From Planctomycetota bacterium (GTDB taxonomy: Bacteria; Planctomycetota; Brocadiia; Brocadiales; Bathyanammoxibiaceae), in the NCBI GenBank assembly GCA_030598065.1, contig JAUVQR010000001.1:1-27717 (forward strand): DNA of 27,717 nucleotides, in the 5' to 3' direction. The translations under genes were made by a program, and so were the position numbers. Positions 6,432 through 14,778 of the stretch are shown in pieces. The notes under the pieces were generated by a model, which saw only the letters and a program-made list of their open reading frames with translations, was not told where the DNA came from and made no database searches. How positions within the stretch are numbered: the first letter of the stretch is position 1; each line of letters opens with the position of its first letter.

Positions 6432-7799
6432 ATGAAAAAAGACAGGGTAATAATAATGGGCGCCGCGGGCAGGGACTTCCATAATTTTAACCTCTGCTTC
6501 CGCAAAGATGCTAACTCGCGCGTGGTCGCGTTCACCGCGGCGCAGATACCCGGCATCGAACACAGGACCTACCCGCCTTCACTTGCCGGAAGACACTATC
6601 CAAGAGGAATCCCCATCCACCCCGAACAGGAGCTTTCTAGGCTTATACGCAGGCACAATGTAAACAAGGTCATCCTCGCCTACAGCGACCTGCCGTACGC
6701 GGAGGTTATGCGTAAGAGTGCGGTGGTCAACGCCGCCGGCGCCGACTTCGTGTTGCTGGGGCCCTCAGAGACGATGCTTGAGTCAAAGCGGCCGGTCGTC
6801 GCCGTTACCGCCGTCAGGACCGGATGCGGGAAGAGTTCTACTACAAGGAAGATTGCGGGTATATTGCAAGACCTGGGCAGGCGTCCGGTAGTGGTGCGCC
6901 ATCCGATGCCGTACGGAGACCTGGAGAAACAGACCTGGCAGCGTTTTGCCACCTACAGGGACCTGGACCGCCACGACTGCACCATCGAAGAACGCGAGGA
7001 GTACGAGCCGCTTATCGCCCGTGGCTTCACCGTGTTCGCCGGAGTGGACTACGAGAAGATACTGCGCCGGGCGGAACGCGAGGCGGATATTATTATCTGG
7101 GACGGCGGGAACAACGACTTCCCGTTCTTCTGGCCTGATTTATACGTCACACTGGTAGACCCGCACCGTCCGGGCCACGAGATATCGTATTACCCCGGCG
7201 AGGTCAACCTGAGAAGCGCCGACGTGGTCATAATCAGCAAGGTAAAGACGGCAAAGAAGGGCGACGTAAGGCAGGTGGAGAAAAACGTCCGGGAGCGCAA
7301 CCCCGGCGCGACGGTCATACACGCCGAGCTTGCCATAACCGTAGACCACCCCGAACGAGTGGAGCGTAAGAGGGTGCTTGTGGTGGAGGACGGCCCCACG
7401 CTTACGCATGGCGGTATGTCCTACGGCGCCGGCACGTTTGCCGCAAGGAGATACCGCTCCCGCATAGTAGACCCCAGGCCCTGTCTGACGGGTTCGCTCA
7501 AGAAGGTCTTTGGGCAGTACCCGCACCTGGGAAAGGTTCTGCCAGCCATGGGCTACGGGGAAAAACAGCTCGAAGAGCTGCGCCGGGCGATAGACTGCGT
7601 CAGATGCGACGCCGTCATCTCCGCCACGCCCACCGACCTGTCGCGCATCATCGACTGCAACAAACCCATTGTGCGCGTAGACTACAAACTGGAAGAACTC
7701 AAAGGGCCCGGCCGCCCGGACCTCAAAAAGATATTGAAGAAATTTGCCGCTGCCTGGAAACAGGGACAAGGTAAGAAGGGCGGGAGGACAGGCCGGTAG
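6432..7799 (+). CDS. Cyclic 2,3-diphosphoglycerate synthetase-like P-loop protein
   Basis: A 455-residue cytoplasmic protein similar in length and layout to archaeal cyclic 2,3-diphosphoglycerate synthetase, which uses ATP to cyclise 2,3-diphosphoglycerate. Residues 1-120 form a nucleotide-binding N-terminal domain (MKKDRVIIMGAAGRDFHNFN, HPEQELSRLIRRHNVNKVIL). Residues 124-140 hold a P-loop, VTAVRTGCGKSSTTRK. Further on are IIWDGGNNDFPFFWPDLY and VTLVDPHRPGHE, then VVIISKVKTA, a G-protein-like strand and NKxD-like position, and a C-terminal domain ending ATPTDLSRIIDCNKPIVRVDY. Bacterial members are common but their product is not established. It follows carbamate kinase after a 76-base gap without an obvious terminator and is probably cotranscribed. 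No strong SD is seen. Confidence 0.78.
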   Translation: MKKDRVIIMGAAGRDFHNFNLCFRKDANSRVVAFTAAQIPGIEHRTYPPSLAGRHYPRGIPIHPEQELSRLIRRHNVNKVILAYSDLPYAEVMRKSAVVNAAGADFVLLGPSETMLESKRPVVAVTAVRTGCGKSSTTRKIAGILQDLGRRPVVVRHPMPYGDLEKQTWQRFATYRDLDRHDCTIEEREEYEPLIARGFTVFAGVDYEKILRRAEREADIIIWDGGNNDFPFFWPDLYVTLVDPHRPGHEISYYPGEVNLRSADVVIISKVKTAKKGDVRQVEKNVRERNPGATVIHAELAITVDHPERVERKRVLVVEDGPTLTHGGMSYGAGTFAARRYRSRIVDPRPCLTGSLKKVFGQYPHLGKVLPAMGYGEKQLEELRRAIDCVRCDAVISATPTDLSRIIDCNKPIVRVDYKLEELKGPGRPDLKKILKKFAAAWKQGQGKKGGRTGR

Positions 7800-7847
7800 A
7801 AGTGTTGTCGTCTGAAATAAAGTATTCCGTATCCGCGTCCGTTACAG

Positions 7848-7853
7848 TATAAT
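7848..7853 (+). promoter_or_regulatory. Perfect -10 element ahead of yggS
   Basis: TATAAT at 7848-7853 in the 249-base gap before yggS. The hexamer 17 bases upstream (TTCCGT) is a poor -35, so this is only a tentative promoter. Confidence 0.3.
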
Positions 7854-7936
7854 GTCCCCTTTTACTCCTTTTGTGTCTTCAGCCCCGTAGTGTTTATGAC
7901 GGTTCCGGGAGGATAAGCACGCATGTTGAGGCCGCC

Positions 7937-8071
7937 ATGTCATATTATATAGAGAAGTTTGTTAAGATTCTGAAATGCAGCACGCAGGCCGGGTTTGCAG
8001 GTTGTTTATACGAGATGATAACATCCGCTTTTAAGGGTGAAAGTAAAGATGAACCCTCTTCTCACTGTTAA
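7937..8071 (+). CDS. Possible 44-residue small protein overlapping the yggS start
   Basis: ATG at 7937, frame open to 8071, beginning MSYYIEKFVKILKC and ending in a polar tail. It matches no family I know. GAGG lies 5 bases upstream. A stronger SD, GGGAGG (7909-7914), points instead to an ATG at 7923 that encodes only 9 residues in another frame. The frame overlaps yggS by 23 bases. It may be a real small gene, a leader ORF, or chance. Confidence 0.18.
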   Translation: MSYYIEKFVKILKCSTQAGFAGCLYEMITSAFKGESKDEPSSHC

Positions 8072-8789
8072 GACAGAAGAACAGGCAAGAGAGACCCTGA
8101 GGCGTAATCTGGATGAGATAAACTCCAGGATAGAGGCCACCTGCGCGCGTTCCGCAAGAGAATCGGGCGATATAAGCCTTGTGTTGTCAACCAAATACGT
8201 TGACGCAAGCGTCATAAGGCTGCTTTACGGGCTGGGCGTCACCGACATAGGCGAGAACCGCATACAGGACACCCAGCAGAAGCGTGAGCTCCTGTCAGAC
8301 CTGCCCATCAGATGGCACATGTTCGGCCACCTGCAGCGAAACAAGGTCAAAAAAGCGCTGAAATTCTTTGAGCTGATACACTCGGTAGAAAACCTTGCGC
8401 TGGCAGAGGAAATTGACAGGGTCTCCCGGGGCGTTGGCAAGAGGACGAAGCTCCTTGTTGAGGTCAACGTCAGCGGCGAGCCGCAGAAATACGGCCTTGC
8501 GCCGGGGGATACGATACCGTTTCTTGAGAGGATAGGCCGGATGCGGGGGCTGGAGGTCATGGGTCTTATGACCATGACGCCGCTGATGGACATTGACAAC
8601 GTTGACACGGAACTCTGCCGGGGTGTCTACCGGGGCCTGAGACAGCTCTCCGAGGACATTGAGAAAAGGGGTATAGAGGACATAAGGATGCGCCACCTCT
8701 CCATGGGCATGACGCAGGACTTTGAGATAGCCGTTGAAGAGGGGTCAAATCTCTTGCGAATAGGTTCCGCCGTGTTCAGGGGAATTTAG
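8049..8789 (+). CDS. yggS: YggS/PROSC family PLP homeostasis protein
   Basis: A pyridoxal-phosphate-binding TIM-barrel protein of the YggS/PROSC family, cytoplasmic, involved in vitamin B6 balance and without known enzymatic turnover. Family hallmarks: the PLP-lysine strand SLVLSTKYVDASVI (lysine in STKYV, in place of the usual SKT), DIGENRIQD, RWHMFGHLQRNKVK (the GxLQxNK motif), LIHSVENLALAEEI, VNVSGEPQKYGLAP, MGLMTMTP, LSMGMTQDFEIAVEEGSNLLRIGSAVFRG. I chose the ATG at 8049, preceded by AAGGGTG (8033-8039); a GTG at 8037 would overlap that SD and add 4 residues. Length is about 246 residues, slightly above the usual 230. yggU follows after 9 bases, the common yggS-yggU pairing. Confidence 0.93.
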   Translation: MNPLLTVKTEEQARETLRRNLDEINSRIEATCARSARESGDISLVLSTKYVDASVIRLLYGLGVTDIGENRIQDTQQKRELLSDLPIRWHMFGHLQRNKVKKALKFFELIHSVENLALAEEIDRVSRGVGKRTKLLVEVNVSGEPQKYGLAPGDTIPFLERIGRMRGLEVMGLMTMTPLMDIDNVDTELCRGVYRGLRQLSEDIEKRGIEDIRMRHLSMGMTQDFEIAVEEGSNLLRIGSAVFRGI

Positions 8790-8798
8790 TTTATTTTT

Positions 8799-9089
8799 AT
8801 GATAGAGACGAAGAAGACTGCGGACGGTATTGTCATCCCCGTAAAGGTACAGCCGGGAGCCAGAAAAGATTGTATAGTAGGCGAGTGGGGCGGCAGGCTG
8901 AAGCTGCAGGTCGCGGCGCCGCCGGATAAGGGCAAGGCCAACGAGGCGGTAGTCAGGCTTTTGGCGAAATGCCTGGGTGTTCGGAGGTCGAGCGTCAGCA
9001 TCGTCTCCGGCGAGACCTCACGCGACAAGAAGATCCTGGTTCAGGGGGCGGTATCTGTAAAGGACGTAGAGGCTCTTTACCAAAGGTAA
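8799..9089 (+). CDS. yggU: DUF167/YggU family protein
   Basis: A 96-residue cytoplasmic protein of the DUF167/YggU family, of unknown function. The family signature is clear: IPVKVQPGARKDCIVG, then GRLKLQVAAPPDKGKANEAV, then LAKCLGVRRSSVSIVSGETSRDKKILV. The length is typical. It follows yggS by 9 bases and is probably cotranscribed. The SD is weak (GGGGAA about 14 bases upstream), which fits translational coupling. Confidence 0.92.
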   Translation: MIETKKTADGIVIPVKVQPGARKDCIVGEWGGRLKLQVAAPPDKGKANEAVVRLLAKCLGVRRSSVSIVSGETSRDKKILVQGAVSVKDVEALYQR

Positions 9090-9122
9090 TACTAAACGAG
9101 AAACCGGAAGGCTTACATAACT

Positions 9123-9214
9123 GTCATTCTGTGGGAGGAACGACCGAAGAATCTCCAGGACACTAGATTCTTCGCTGCCCCTTCGCTTTGCTCAGGGCTT
9201 CGGCTCAGAATGAC
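9123..9214. repeat. Palindromic intergenic repeat (MITE-like)
   Basis: Terminal inverted repeats GTCATTCTG (9123-9131) and CAGAATGAC (9206-9214) enclose an inner perfect 10-base inverted repeat CGAAGAATCT (9145-9154) / AGATTCTTCG (9165-9174). The 92-base element resembles short palindromic repeats dispersed in many bacterial genomes that begin with GTCATTCTG and contain GAAGAATCT. It has no coding capacity and lies between yggU and ileS. Only one copy is in this window. Confidence 0.65.
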
Positions 9215-9251
9215 GTATCATGATATTTGTGTCCTTTAGAGTTCCCGAAAA

Positions 9252-12200
9252 ATGACTACCGACTATAAATCTACTCTCAACCTTCCCGTCACCAACTTTC
9301 CCATGAAGGCGAACCTCGTCAAGAGGGAGCCGGAGATACAAGGAAAATGGGCCGCGGAAGACCTCTATGCCCGTATTCGCAAGGCGGGGGAGGGGAAAGA
9401 GAAATACATACTCCACGATGGGCCTCCGTATCCCACCGGCGACCTCCACATCGGCACCGGGCTGAACAAGACACTGAAGGACCTGATTGTAAGGTATAAA
9501 ACCATGCGGGGTTACGACTCTCCTTATATACCCGGCTGGGACTGCCACGGGCTGCCCATAGAGCACAGGGTGATGCAGTCGCTGGCAAAGGGCAAAGACC
9601 CGCAGAAGCTGGATCAGTTGCTTGCGGAGGCGAGGGAGGAATTCAAGAAGACGGGCCAGCTCGGTAAACAGACCCGGAAGACGCTCGCTTCTTTATTGGT
9701 TCCGGAAGAGAAGGCCGAGGCGCCCGAGGCCCACCTGGCGGACAAGCCGATGATACGCAGGCTGTGCAGGCATTATGCAGAACTCTACGTCGGCCTCCAG
9801 AGGGAACAGTTCAAGTCGCTGGGCGTGTCGGGAGACTGGGACAACCCGTACCTTACCATAAACCCCCGCTACGAGGCGGCCGTCATTGACATCTTTGGGA
9901 AGCTGGTGGAGGCGGGCTACGTCTACCGTAGCCTGAAGCCGATTCACTGGTGCACACACTGCGAGACCGCGCTGGCAGAGGCCGAACTTGAATACGCCGA
10001 TAAGACCAGCCCGTCAATATTTGTAAATTTCAAACTGACCGGCACGGTCAGCGACGTCTTCAAAGATTTCTGCCGAGACCCAAATGAAGAAGATGACGTC
10101 GGCATACTGGTATGGACCACCACCCCCTGGACGATTCCGGCCAACATGGCCGTGGCCGTCCACCCGGAGTCGCACTACGTGGCGGTGAGATACACCAACC
10201 CGCTGAACCAGAAGAAGACGGTCAGCATCATGGCCCGGGGCCTGGTTGATTCTGTCATGGAAAGGCTCGATATAAAGGACGCCAAAGTCATTGGCTCGGC
10301 CCTGGGGAAGGATATCGAAGGCAAGAAGTACGCTTATCCCCTGAGGGACGATCAGGGTACGATAGTCACCGCCAACTACGTAAGCCTTAAAGAAGGCACG
10401 GGTTGCGTCCACACCGCCCCCGGTCACGGGCAGGACGACTATCAGACGGGTTTAAAGTATGACCTACCTGTCTTCAGCCCGGTTGATGCCAGGGGCAGGT
10501 TTACGGATGATGCGGCCGATTTCATCAGGGGCCAGAAGGTGTATAAGGCGAACCCGGTGATAATCGACAGGCTGGCCGAGCTGGGTGTGCTGGTGCAAAA
10601 GACCTCGCTTCAACACTCATACCCGCACTGCTGGAGGTGCAGGCACCCGGTAATCTTCCGTGCCACAAAGCAGTGGTTTATAAGCCTTGAGCATGAAAAC
10701 CTCAGAAAACGTGCGCTGGAGGCCGTGGAGAGAACCCGGTGGGTGCCCGCCTGGGGCATGGACAGGATGAGCGGCATGCTCCACCAGAGGCCCGACTGGT
10801 GCATCTCGCGCCAGAGGTCGTGGGGTGTCCCGATACCGGCCTTCTGCTGCGAGAACGATGACTGTGGAGAGACGCTGCTGACACCGGAGACGGTCTACCA
10901 CGTCAGGGACGTCTTCCGTGAGAAAGGTTCCGATAGCTGGTTCACGCTGGACGCGGAAGAATTTCTGCCACCCGGCGCAAGCTGCGAAAAATGCGGCGGC
11001 AAGAAATTCATGAAGGAGATGGACATCTTCGACGTCTGGTTCGAGTCGGGGTCAAGCCACCACGCAGTGTTACATGGCAATGAGGCATTATCCTTCCCGG
11101 CGGATGTTTATTTGGAAGGCACCGACCAGCACCGTGGCTGGTTCCAGTTGTCGCTGCTGCCCTCGCTGGGTGCGTGGGGCTGCGCACCGTTCAAGACGGT
11201 GCTGACCCACGGCTTCGTGGTGGACGAAAAGGGCGAGAAGATGTCGAAGTCGAGGGGCAACTTCATCTCGGTCGAAGACGCGCTTGGTCGCTTCGGGGCC
11301 GACATGATAAGGCTATGGGTCTCCTCTCAGGACTACAGGCAGGACATAAACACCTCTGTCGCGCTGATGGCCCGGATGTCGGACGTGTACAGGCGCATCC
11401 GCAACACCTTCCGCTACCTGCTCGGCAACCTGCACGATTTTGACCCCAGGACCGATAGTGTGGCCTATGATGAACTTCCGGAGATAGACCGCTGGGCGCT
11501 GAGCAGGACGCAGGGGCTGGTGCGGTCGGTGACACGCGCCTTTGAGGACTTCGAGTTCCACAAGGTACATCATTCGATTCACAACTTCTGCGCCGTGGAT
11601 ATGAGCGCCTTCTATCTGGACATCCTGAAGGACAGGCTCTACACCGCGGGCAAAAAATCAAAAGAACGCCGCTCGGCGCAGACAGTCATGTATCATATAC
11701 TGCATACGCTGGCGAAGATATCGGCGCCCCTGCTGGTCCACACATCTGAAGAGGTATGGTCGTTTATAGAGCATAAAGACGAGAATGAGAAGGAGTCGCT
11801 GCACAGTATCCACCTCGCCGCCTGGCCGGAGGTAAGGGAAGAGTGGGTGGATGATAAGCTGAACGCACGCTGGGCGACGTTGATGAAGATACGGGAGATA
11901 GCCTACCGCTCGCTTGAATGTAACCGTGCCAGGAAACGTATCAGAAGTTCACTTGAGGCGTCGGTAAGCCTGTACGTCACCGACGGCGAGACCTATAAGC
12001 TTCTTAAAGACTACGAAGATTTCCTGCCGACATTATTCATTGTGTCCGAGGTGAATCTGTTTGACACTGCACCGCCGAAGGACCTGCTGGAGCGAGAAGG
12101 GGCATTCTCACAGGTGCCTCCCTGGGACGACGTCCCCGTTGATAAGCTCAGCGAGAAAATCCCCGCCGACGCGCTTACGCAGGAGGGCGCCGGTGGCGGA

Positions 12201-12362
12201 GAAGCAGCCGCCCGGAGCGCCCCTTCAAATGTCACCGCGTGGTCCGAGAAATCTACGAACGACAAGTGCGAACGCTGCTGGAACTTCTTCCCCAGCGTAG
12301 GCAAGGACCCCAACCACCCCACACTGTGCGCTAGGTGCGTCGGCGTTGTAGAAGCAGGATAG
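9252..12362 (+). CDS. ileS: Isoleucyl-tRNA synthetase
   Basis: Class I isoleucyl-tRNA synthetase, charging tRNA-Ile with isoleucine and editing valine. At 1036 residues it has the normal size. The ATP-binding HIGH motif appears as HIGT (residues 66-69 in YPTGDLHIGTGLNK). GWDCHGLPIEH follows. The CP1 editing domain includes VWTTTPWTIPANMA and GTGCVHTAPGHGQDD. The catalytic domain continues with DIFDVWFESGSSHHAV and GTDQHRGWFQLSLL. The KMSKS loop is intact at 663-667. The anticodon-binding region contains EIDRWALSRT. The C-terminal zinc motif is CERC (1006-1009) and CARC (1026-1029). There is no good SD upstream of the ATG. The gene follows a repeat element and converges on holB. Confidence 0.97.
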   Translation: MTTDYKSTLNLPVTNFPMKANLVKREPEIQGKWAAEDLYARIRKAGEGKEKYILHDGPPYPTGDLHIGTGLNKTLKDLIVRYKTMRGYDSPYIPGWDCHGLPIEHRVMQSLAKGKDPQKLDQLLAEAREEFKKTGQLGKQTRKTLASLLVPEEKAEAPEAHLADKPMIRRLCRHYAELYVGLQREQFKSLGVSGDWDNPYLTINPRYEAAVIDIFGKLVEAGYVYRSLKPIHWCTHCETALAEAELEYADKTSPSIFVNFKLTGTVSDVFKDFCRDPNEEDDVGILVWTTTPWTIPANMAVAVHPESHYVAVRYTNPLNQKKTVSIMARGLVDSVMERLDIKDAKVIGSALGKDIEGKKYAYPLRDDQGTIVTANYVSLKEGTGCVHTAPGHGQDDYQTGLKYDLPVFSPVDARGRFTDDAADFIRGQKVYKANPVIIDRLAELGVLVQKTSLQHSYPHCWRCRHPVIFRATKQWFISLEHENLRKRALEAVERTRWVPAWGMDRMSGMLHQRPDWCISRQRSWGVPIPAFCCENDDCGETLLTPETVYHVRDVFREKGSDSWFTLDAEEFLPPGASCEKCGGKKFMKEMDIFDVWFESGSSHHAVLHGNEALSFPADVYLEGTDQHRGWFQLSLLPSLGAWGCAPFKTVLTHGFVVDEKGEKMSKSRGNFISVEDALGRFGADMIRLWVSSQDYRQDINTSVALMARMSDVYRRIRNTFRYLLGNLHDFDPRTDSVAYDELPEIDRWALSRTQGLVRSVTRAFEDFEFHKVHHSIHNFCAVDMSAFYLDILKDRLYTAGKKSKERRSAQTVMYHILHTLAKISAPLLVHTSEEVWSFIEHKDENEKESLHSIHLAAWPEVREEWVDDKLNARWATLMKIREIAYRSLECNRARKRIRSSLEASVSLYVTDGETYKLLKDYEDFLPTLFIVSEVNLFDTAPPKDLLEREGAFSQVPPWDDVPVDKLSEKIPADALTQEGAGGGEAAARSAPSNVTAWSEKSTNDKCERCWNFFPSVGKDPNHPTLCARCVGVVEAG

Positions 12363-12388
12363 ATTAAAAACCCCTGAACCCCGTACTA

Positions 12389-12414
12389 TTACGGTGTGTC
12401 AAGACGCACCGTAA
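12389..12414. terminator. Hairpin between convergent ileS and holB, overlapping the holB stop
   Basis: TTACGGTGTGTC (12389-12400) and GACGCACCGTAA (12403-12414) pair over 12 positions with one G.U. Neither side has a T-run, so it is at best a weak bidirectional terminator or a 3'-end protecting hairpin. It includes the last codons and stop of holB. Confidence 0.4.
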
Positions 12415-13472
12415 GTATTAGCTTCTAACCTTGCAATCCGCGTGAACATGTTTTCGACGAGGAGGTTGATGTTGGCGTTGCGCCGGAGGCCGTCTAACGA
12501 GGAATTTATCTCGCCCATTATCTCCTCAACGGTTCTTTCGGAGAGCTGCCGGGCCTTTGCGGCTATCTTGTCACGGTAATCCATGTTGAACAGACCCAGT
12601 TCGTCCGCCCCGACCTTGCACAGTAAAACATCCCTGTAAAATTCCAGCATCAGGCACATCCATATCCTGAGGCGCGCGCGGCGGCCCTCAAGGCCCTCGT
12701 CTTTATTATAAGGGCACCAGTCCAGCACCTCCTGTGAGACCAGAAAGTTGTCGTCCATGTGCAGCGAGGACAAGCGGTCGAACAGTTTTTTTCTGCGAGT
12801 AACGGCCTCTTCTTTTACAAGACGTGCGGCCCAGCCCATGCTGCCGCATGAGGCGCCGGCCAGCCATTCAAGCGCTTCTTTATAACTGTCACCGTCGCTA
12901 TCTCCTTCTTTGAACACGTCGAGATTTTTCTTAATCAGCTTCTTGAGTGTGGCGGGTTCTATGGGCTGGAACCTGACCACCTGGCAGCGGGAGACGATGG
13001 TCCGGGGCAGCCGCGCCAGCGAGGTGGCGGTCAGCAGTATGACCACACCGCGCGGGGGTTCTTCCAGGGTCTTCAGCAGGCAGTTCGCGGCCTCGGCGTT
13101 CATCCTCTCGGCGTCTTCTATGACAAATACCCTGCGCCTCGCGCCGTGGGGTTTGAGAACCGCGAGTCTCTCAAGCTCCCTGATGGCCTCTATTTTTATC
13201 ACCTTGTAATCAAGCGTAATCCAGAAGAGGTCCGGGTTGTCTCCGGAGTCAACCGCCTTGCATGATTCACACTGGTCGCAGGCGTCCGGCGAGGTCTCTT
13301 TATCGCTACGGCCACTGCAAAGAAGCGTCTTTACCAGTTCCCTGGCAAAGAGGGCCTTGCCCACGCCGTCGGGACCGCAGAACACGTAGGCGTGCGCCAG
13401 ACGGCCCCGCGCCAGTACGCTCTGGAAGTGACTGACTGCGTGTGGTTGGGACAGGACTTGTTTAAAGGACAT
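12399..13472 (-). CDS. holB: DNA polymerase III delta-prime subunit
   Basis: The AAA+ clamp-loader subunit delta-prime of the replicative polymerase, 357 residues. It starts with MSFKQVLSQPHAVSHFQSVL and RLAHAYVFCGPDGVGKALFA, in which the Walker A (33-40) ends in Ala instead of Ser/Thr, as expected for a non-hydrolysing delta-prime. The zinc module has C52 and C65-x2-C68-x2-C71. RRVFVIEDAERMNAEAANCLLKTLEEPP and TIVSRCQVVRFQP (SRC motif) are diagnostic. The C-terminal collar domain is less conserved (GLEGRRARLRIWMCLMLEFYRD). It lies 85 bases downstream of the lipoyl-like gene stop on the same strand order: lpd-lipA-lipoyl gene first, holB after. It may be cotranscribed, or separated by the weak hairpin at 13524-13540. 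Confidence 0.93.
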   Translation of the reverse strand: MSFKQVLSQPHAVSHFQSVLARGRLAHAYVFCGPDGVGKALFARELVKTLLCSGRSDKETSPDACDQCESCKAVDSGDNPDLFWITLDYKVIKIEAIRELERLAVLKPHGARRRVFVIEDAERMNAEAANCLLKTLEEPPRGVVILLTATSLARLPRTIVSRCQVVRFQPIEPATLKKLIKKNLDVFKEGDSDGDSYKEALEWLAGASCGSMGWAARLVKEEAVTRRKKLFDRLSSLHMDDNFLVSQEVLDWCPYNKDEGLEGRRARLRIWMCLMLEFYRDVLLCKVGADELGLFNMDYRDKIAAKARQLSERTVEEIMGEINSSLDGLRRNANINLLVENMFTRIARLEANTYGAS

Positions 13473-13557
13473 GTTCTAAAGACATTGTTGAAAATGATAT
13501 GCAGGAAAGTTTTAGGCCGATATGCCTACAGGCAATAGGCGAAGGATTTTTTAGAGA

Positions 13558-13860
13558 TTATATATCTTCCAGCTCTTCCTCGGCGTCGAATATCGCAATC
13601 ACGTCACCGGCCCTTACCACGTCGCCTTTCTTGGCGACCTTCTCCAATAATCTCCCTGTGGCCGGCGACGGGACGCTGCGGATGCTCTCGTCAACGTTCA
13701 CCTGAATCCCTATAAAGTCTTCCCCCTTTTCTACCGCATTTTCTTCGTCTACATACCAACCGGACACGGTTGCTTCCTCTATCGCGTGCCCTTCAATGTC
13801 AGTATCAGGCAATTCTACCTCAATCCTCATCTGCTCGTAGTCTCCTATCCTATCCAGCAT
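13558..13860 (-). CDS. Lipoyl-domain-like protein lacking the lipoylation lysine
   Basis: A 100-residue free-standing lipoyl/biotinyl-type domain. It aligns well with E2 lipoyl domains: MRIEVELPDTDIEGHAIEEA, TVSGWYVDEENAVEKGEDF and SVPSPATGRLLEKVAKKGD, then VVRAGDVIAIFD. At the hairpin that normally reads ETDKA it has IQVNVDESIRSV, about two residues longer and with no lysine, so it cannot be lipoylated or biotinylated at the usual site. The ATG touches the lipA stop (TAA-ATG), indicating coupled translation. An alternative ATG at 13830, with AGGAG 11 bases upstream, would start at MRIEVELPD and fits the fold equally well. The gene is last in lpd-lipA-this, and its role is unknown. Confidence 0.75.
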   Translation of the reverse strand: MLDRIGDYEQMRIEVELPDTDIEGHAIEEATVSGWYVDEENAVEKGEDFIGIQVNVDESIRSVPSPATGRLLEKVAKKGDVVRAGDVIAIFDAEEELEDI

Positions 13861-14778
13861 TTACACGAGGCGATAAGAACTCCTTACAAACGGTCCGGAC
13901 AACACCTCCGAAAAGCCCAATGCCCTTGCCGCTTCCGCGTACTCTTTAAACTCCTCAGGGGTTACGAATCTTTCTACCGGTAGTTGGTCTCTGGAAGGTC
14001 TCAGGTACTGTCCGATTGTAATCATCTGGCACCCCACCCGGACAAGATCTCTGAGGACCTCAAGGACCTCTTGCCTCGTTTCTCCCAGTCCGAGCATCAA
14101 CCCCGACTTGATGCGCATATCCCTGGAGGCATTCTTACACGTCTTGCCTGCAAATTCAAGTACATGGAGGGTTCTTTTATAACGTGCCTCCGGCCTGACC
14201 CTGGGGTATAATCGGGGAACGGTCTCGACATTGTGGGCGAAGACGTCGGGCCCCGCTTCCACCACCCTGCGCACGTTTTCCAACACCCCGCCGAAATCAG
14301 GTACTAACACCTCTATTCCCAAGTCTTTACATCCCTTGAGCGCATGCACGACCTTGCTGAAATGTACTGAACCACCGTCCGGCAGGTCATCCCTGGTGAC
14401 CGACGTTACCACCACGTGGCGGAGCCCCAGGGACTGAACGGCCCCGGCAAGTCGCTGGGGCTCGTTGTCTTCTATTCCCCTGACGACATTGATGTCCCCG
14501 GTGTCAACAATATCTCTGGGAAGGCCCTTTTTGACACCGCAGAAGCCGCAGTTTCGGGTGCACGTATCTCCAAGGACGATGAAGGTGGCAGTCCCCGCAG
14601 CAAAGCACTCCATGGTGTTGGGGCATGACGCCTCCCGGCAGACCGTCTTTAGCCGGTACTTCTCCACCGCGCGCGCTACCCTGCCGGTTGAGCGGCTAAT
14701 TATCAATCTCTTCTTCAGCCAGGGCGGCAGCCTGGTAACGTCTTTGGAGGCGTGGGTAGTGGTTAGTGAAGCGTTCAT
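13861..14778 (-). CDS. lipA: Lipoyl synthase
   Basis: Radical SAM lipoyl synthase, which inserts two sulfur atoms into protein-bound octanoyl groups to give lipoyl cofactor. It is a 305-residue cytoplasmic enzyme of normal length. The auxiliary cluster ligands are C47-x4-C52-x5-C58 (CREASCPNTMEC). The radical SAM cluster ligands are C73-x3-C77-x2-C80 (CTRNCGFC). Other family stretches are SVTRDDLPDGGSVHF, DVFAHNVETVPRLYPRVRP, KSGLMLGLGE and ITIGQYLRPS. The C-terminal FVRSSYRLV holds the conserved RSSY whose serine caps the auxiliary cluster. The ATG overlaps the lpd stop by 4 bases (ATGA), and the lipoyl-like gene follows without a gap. Confidence 0.97.
   Translation of the reverse strand: MNASLTTTHASKDVTRLPPWLKKRLIISRSTGRVARAVEKYRLKTVCREASCPNTMECFAAGTATFIVLGDTCTRNCGFCGVKKGLPRDIVDTGDINVVRGIEDNEPQRLAGAVQSLGLRHVVVTSVTRDDLPDGGSVHFSKVVHALKGCKDLGIEVLVPDFGGVLENVRRVVEAGPDVFAHNVETVPRLYPRVRPEARYKRTLHVLEFAGKTCKNASRDMRIKSGLMLGLGETRQEVLEVLRDLVRVGCQMITIGQYLRPSRDQLPVERFVTPEEFKEYAEAARALGFSEVLSGPFVRSSYRLV

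Noticed and set aside
8037..8048. GTG start for yggS at 8037
   Set aside because: It would place the start codon inside the AAGGGTG that best serves the ATG at 8049.
13524..13540. GCCTA/TAGGC hairpin between the lipoyl-like gene and holB
   Set aside because: Only 5 base pairs and no T-run on the minus strand, so it was not called a terminator.
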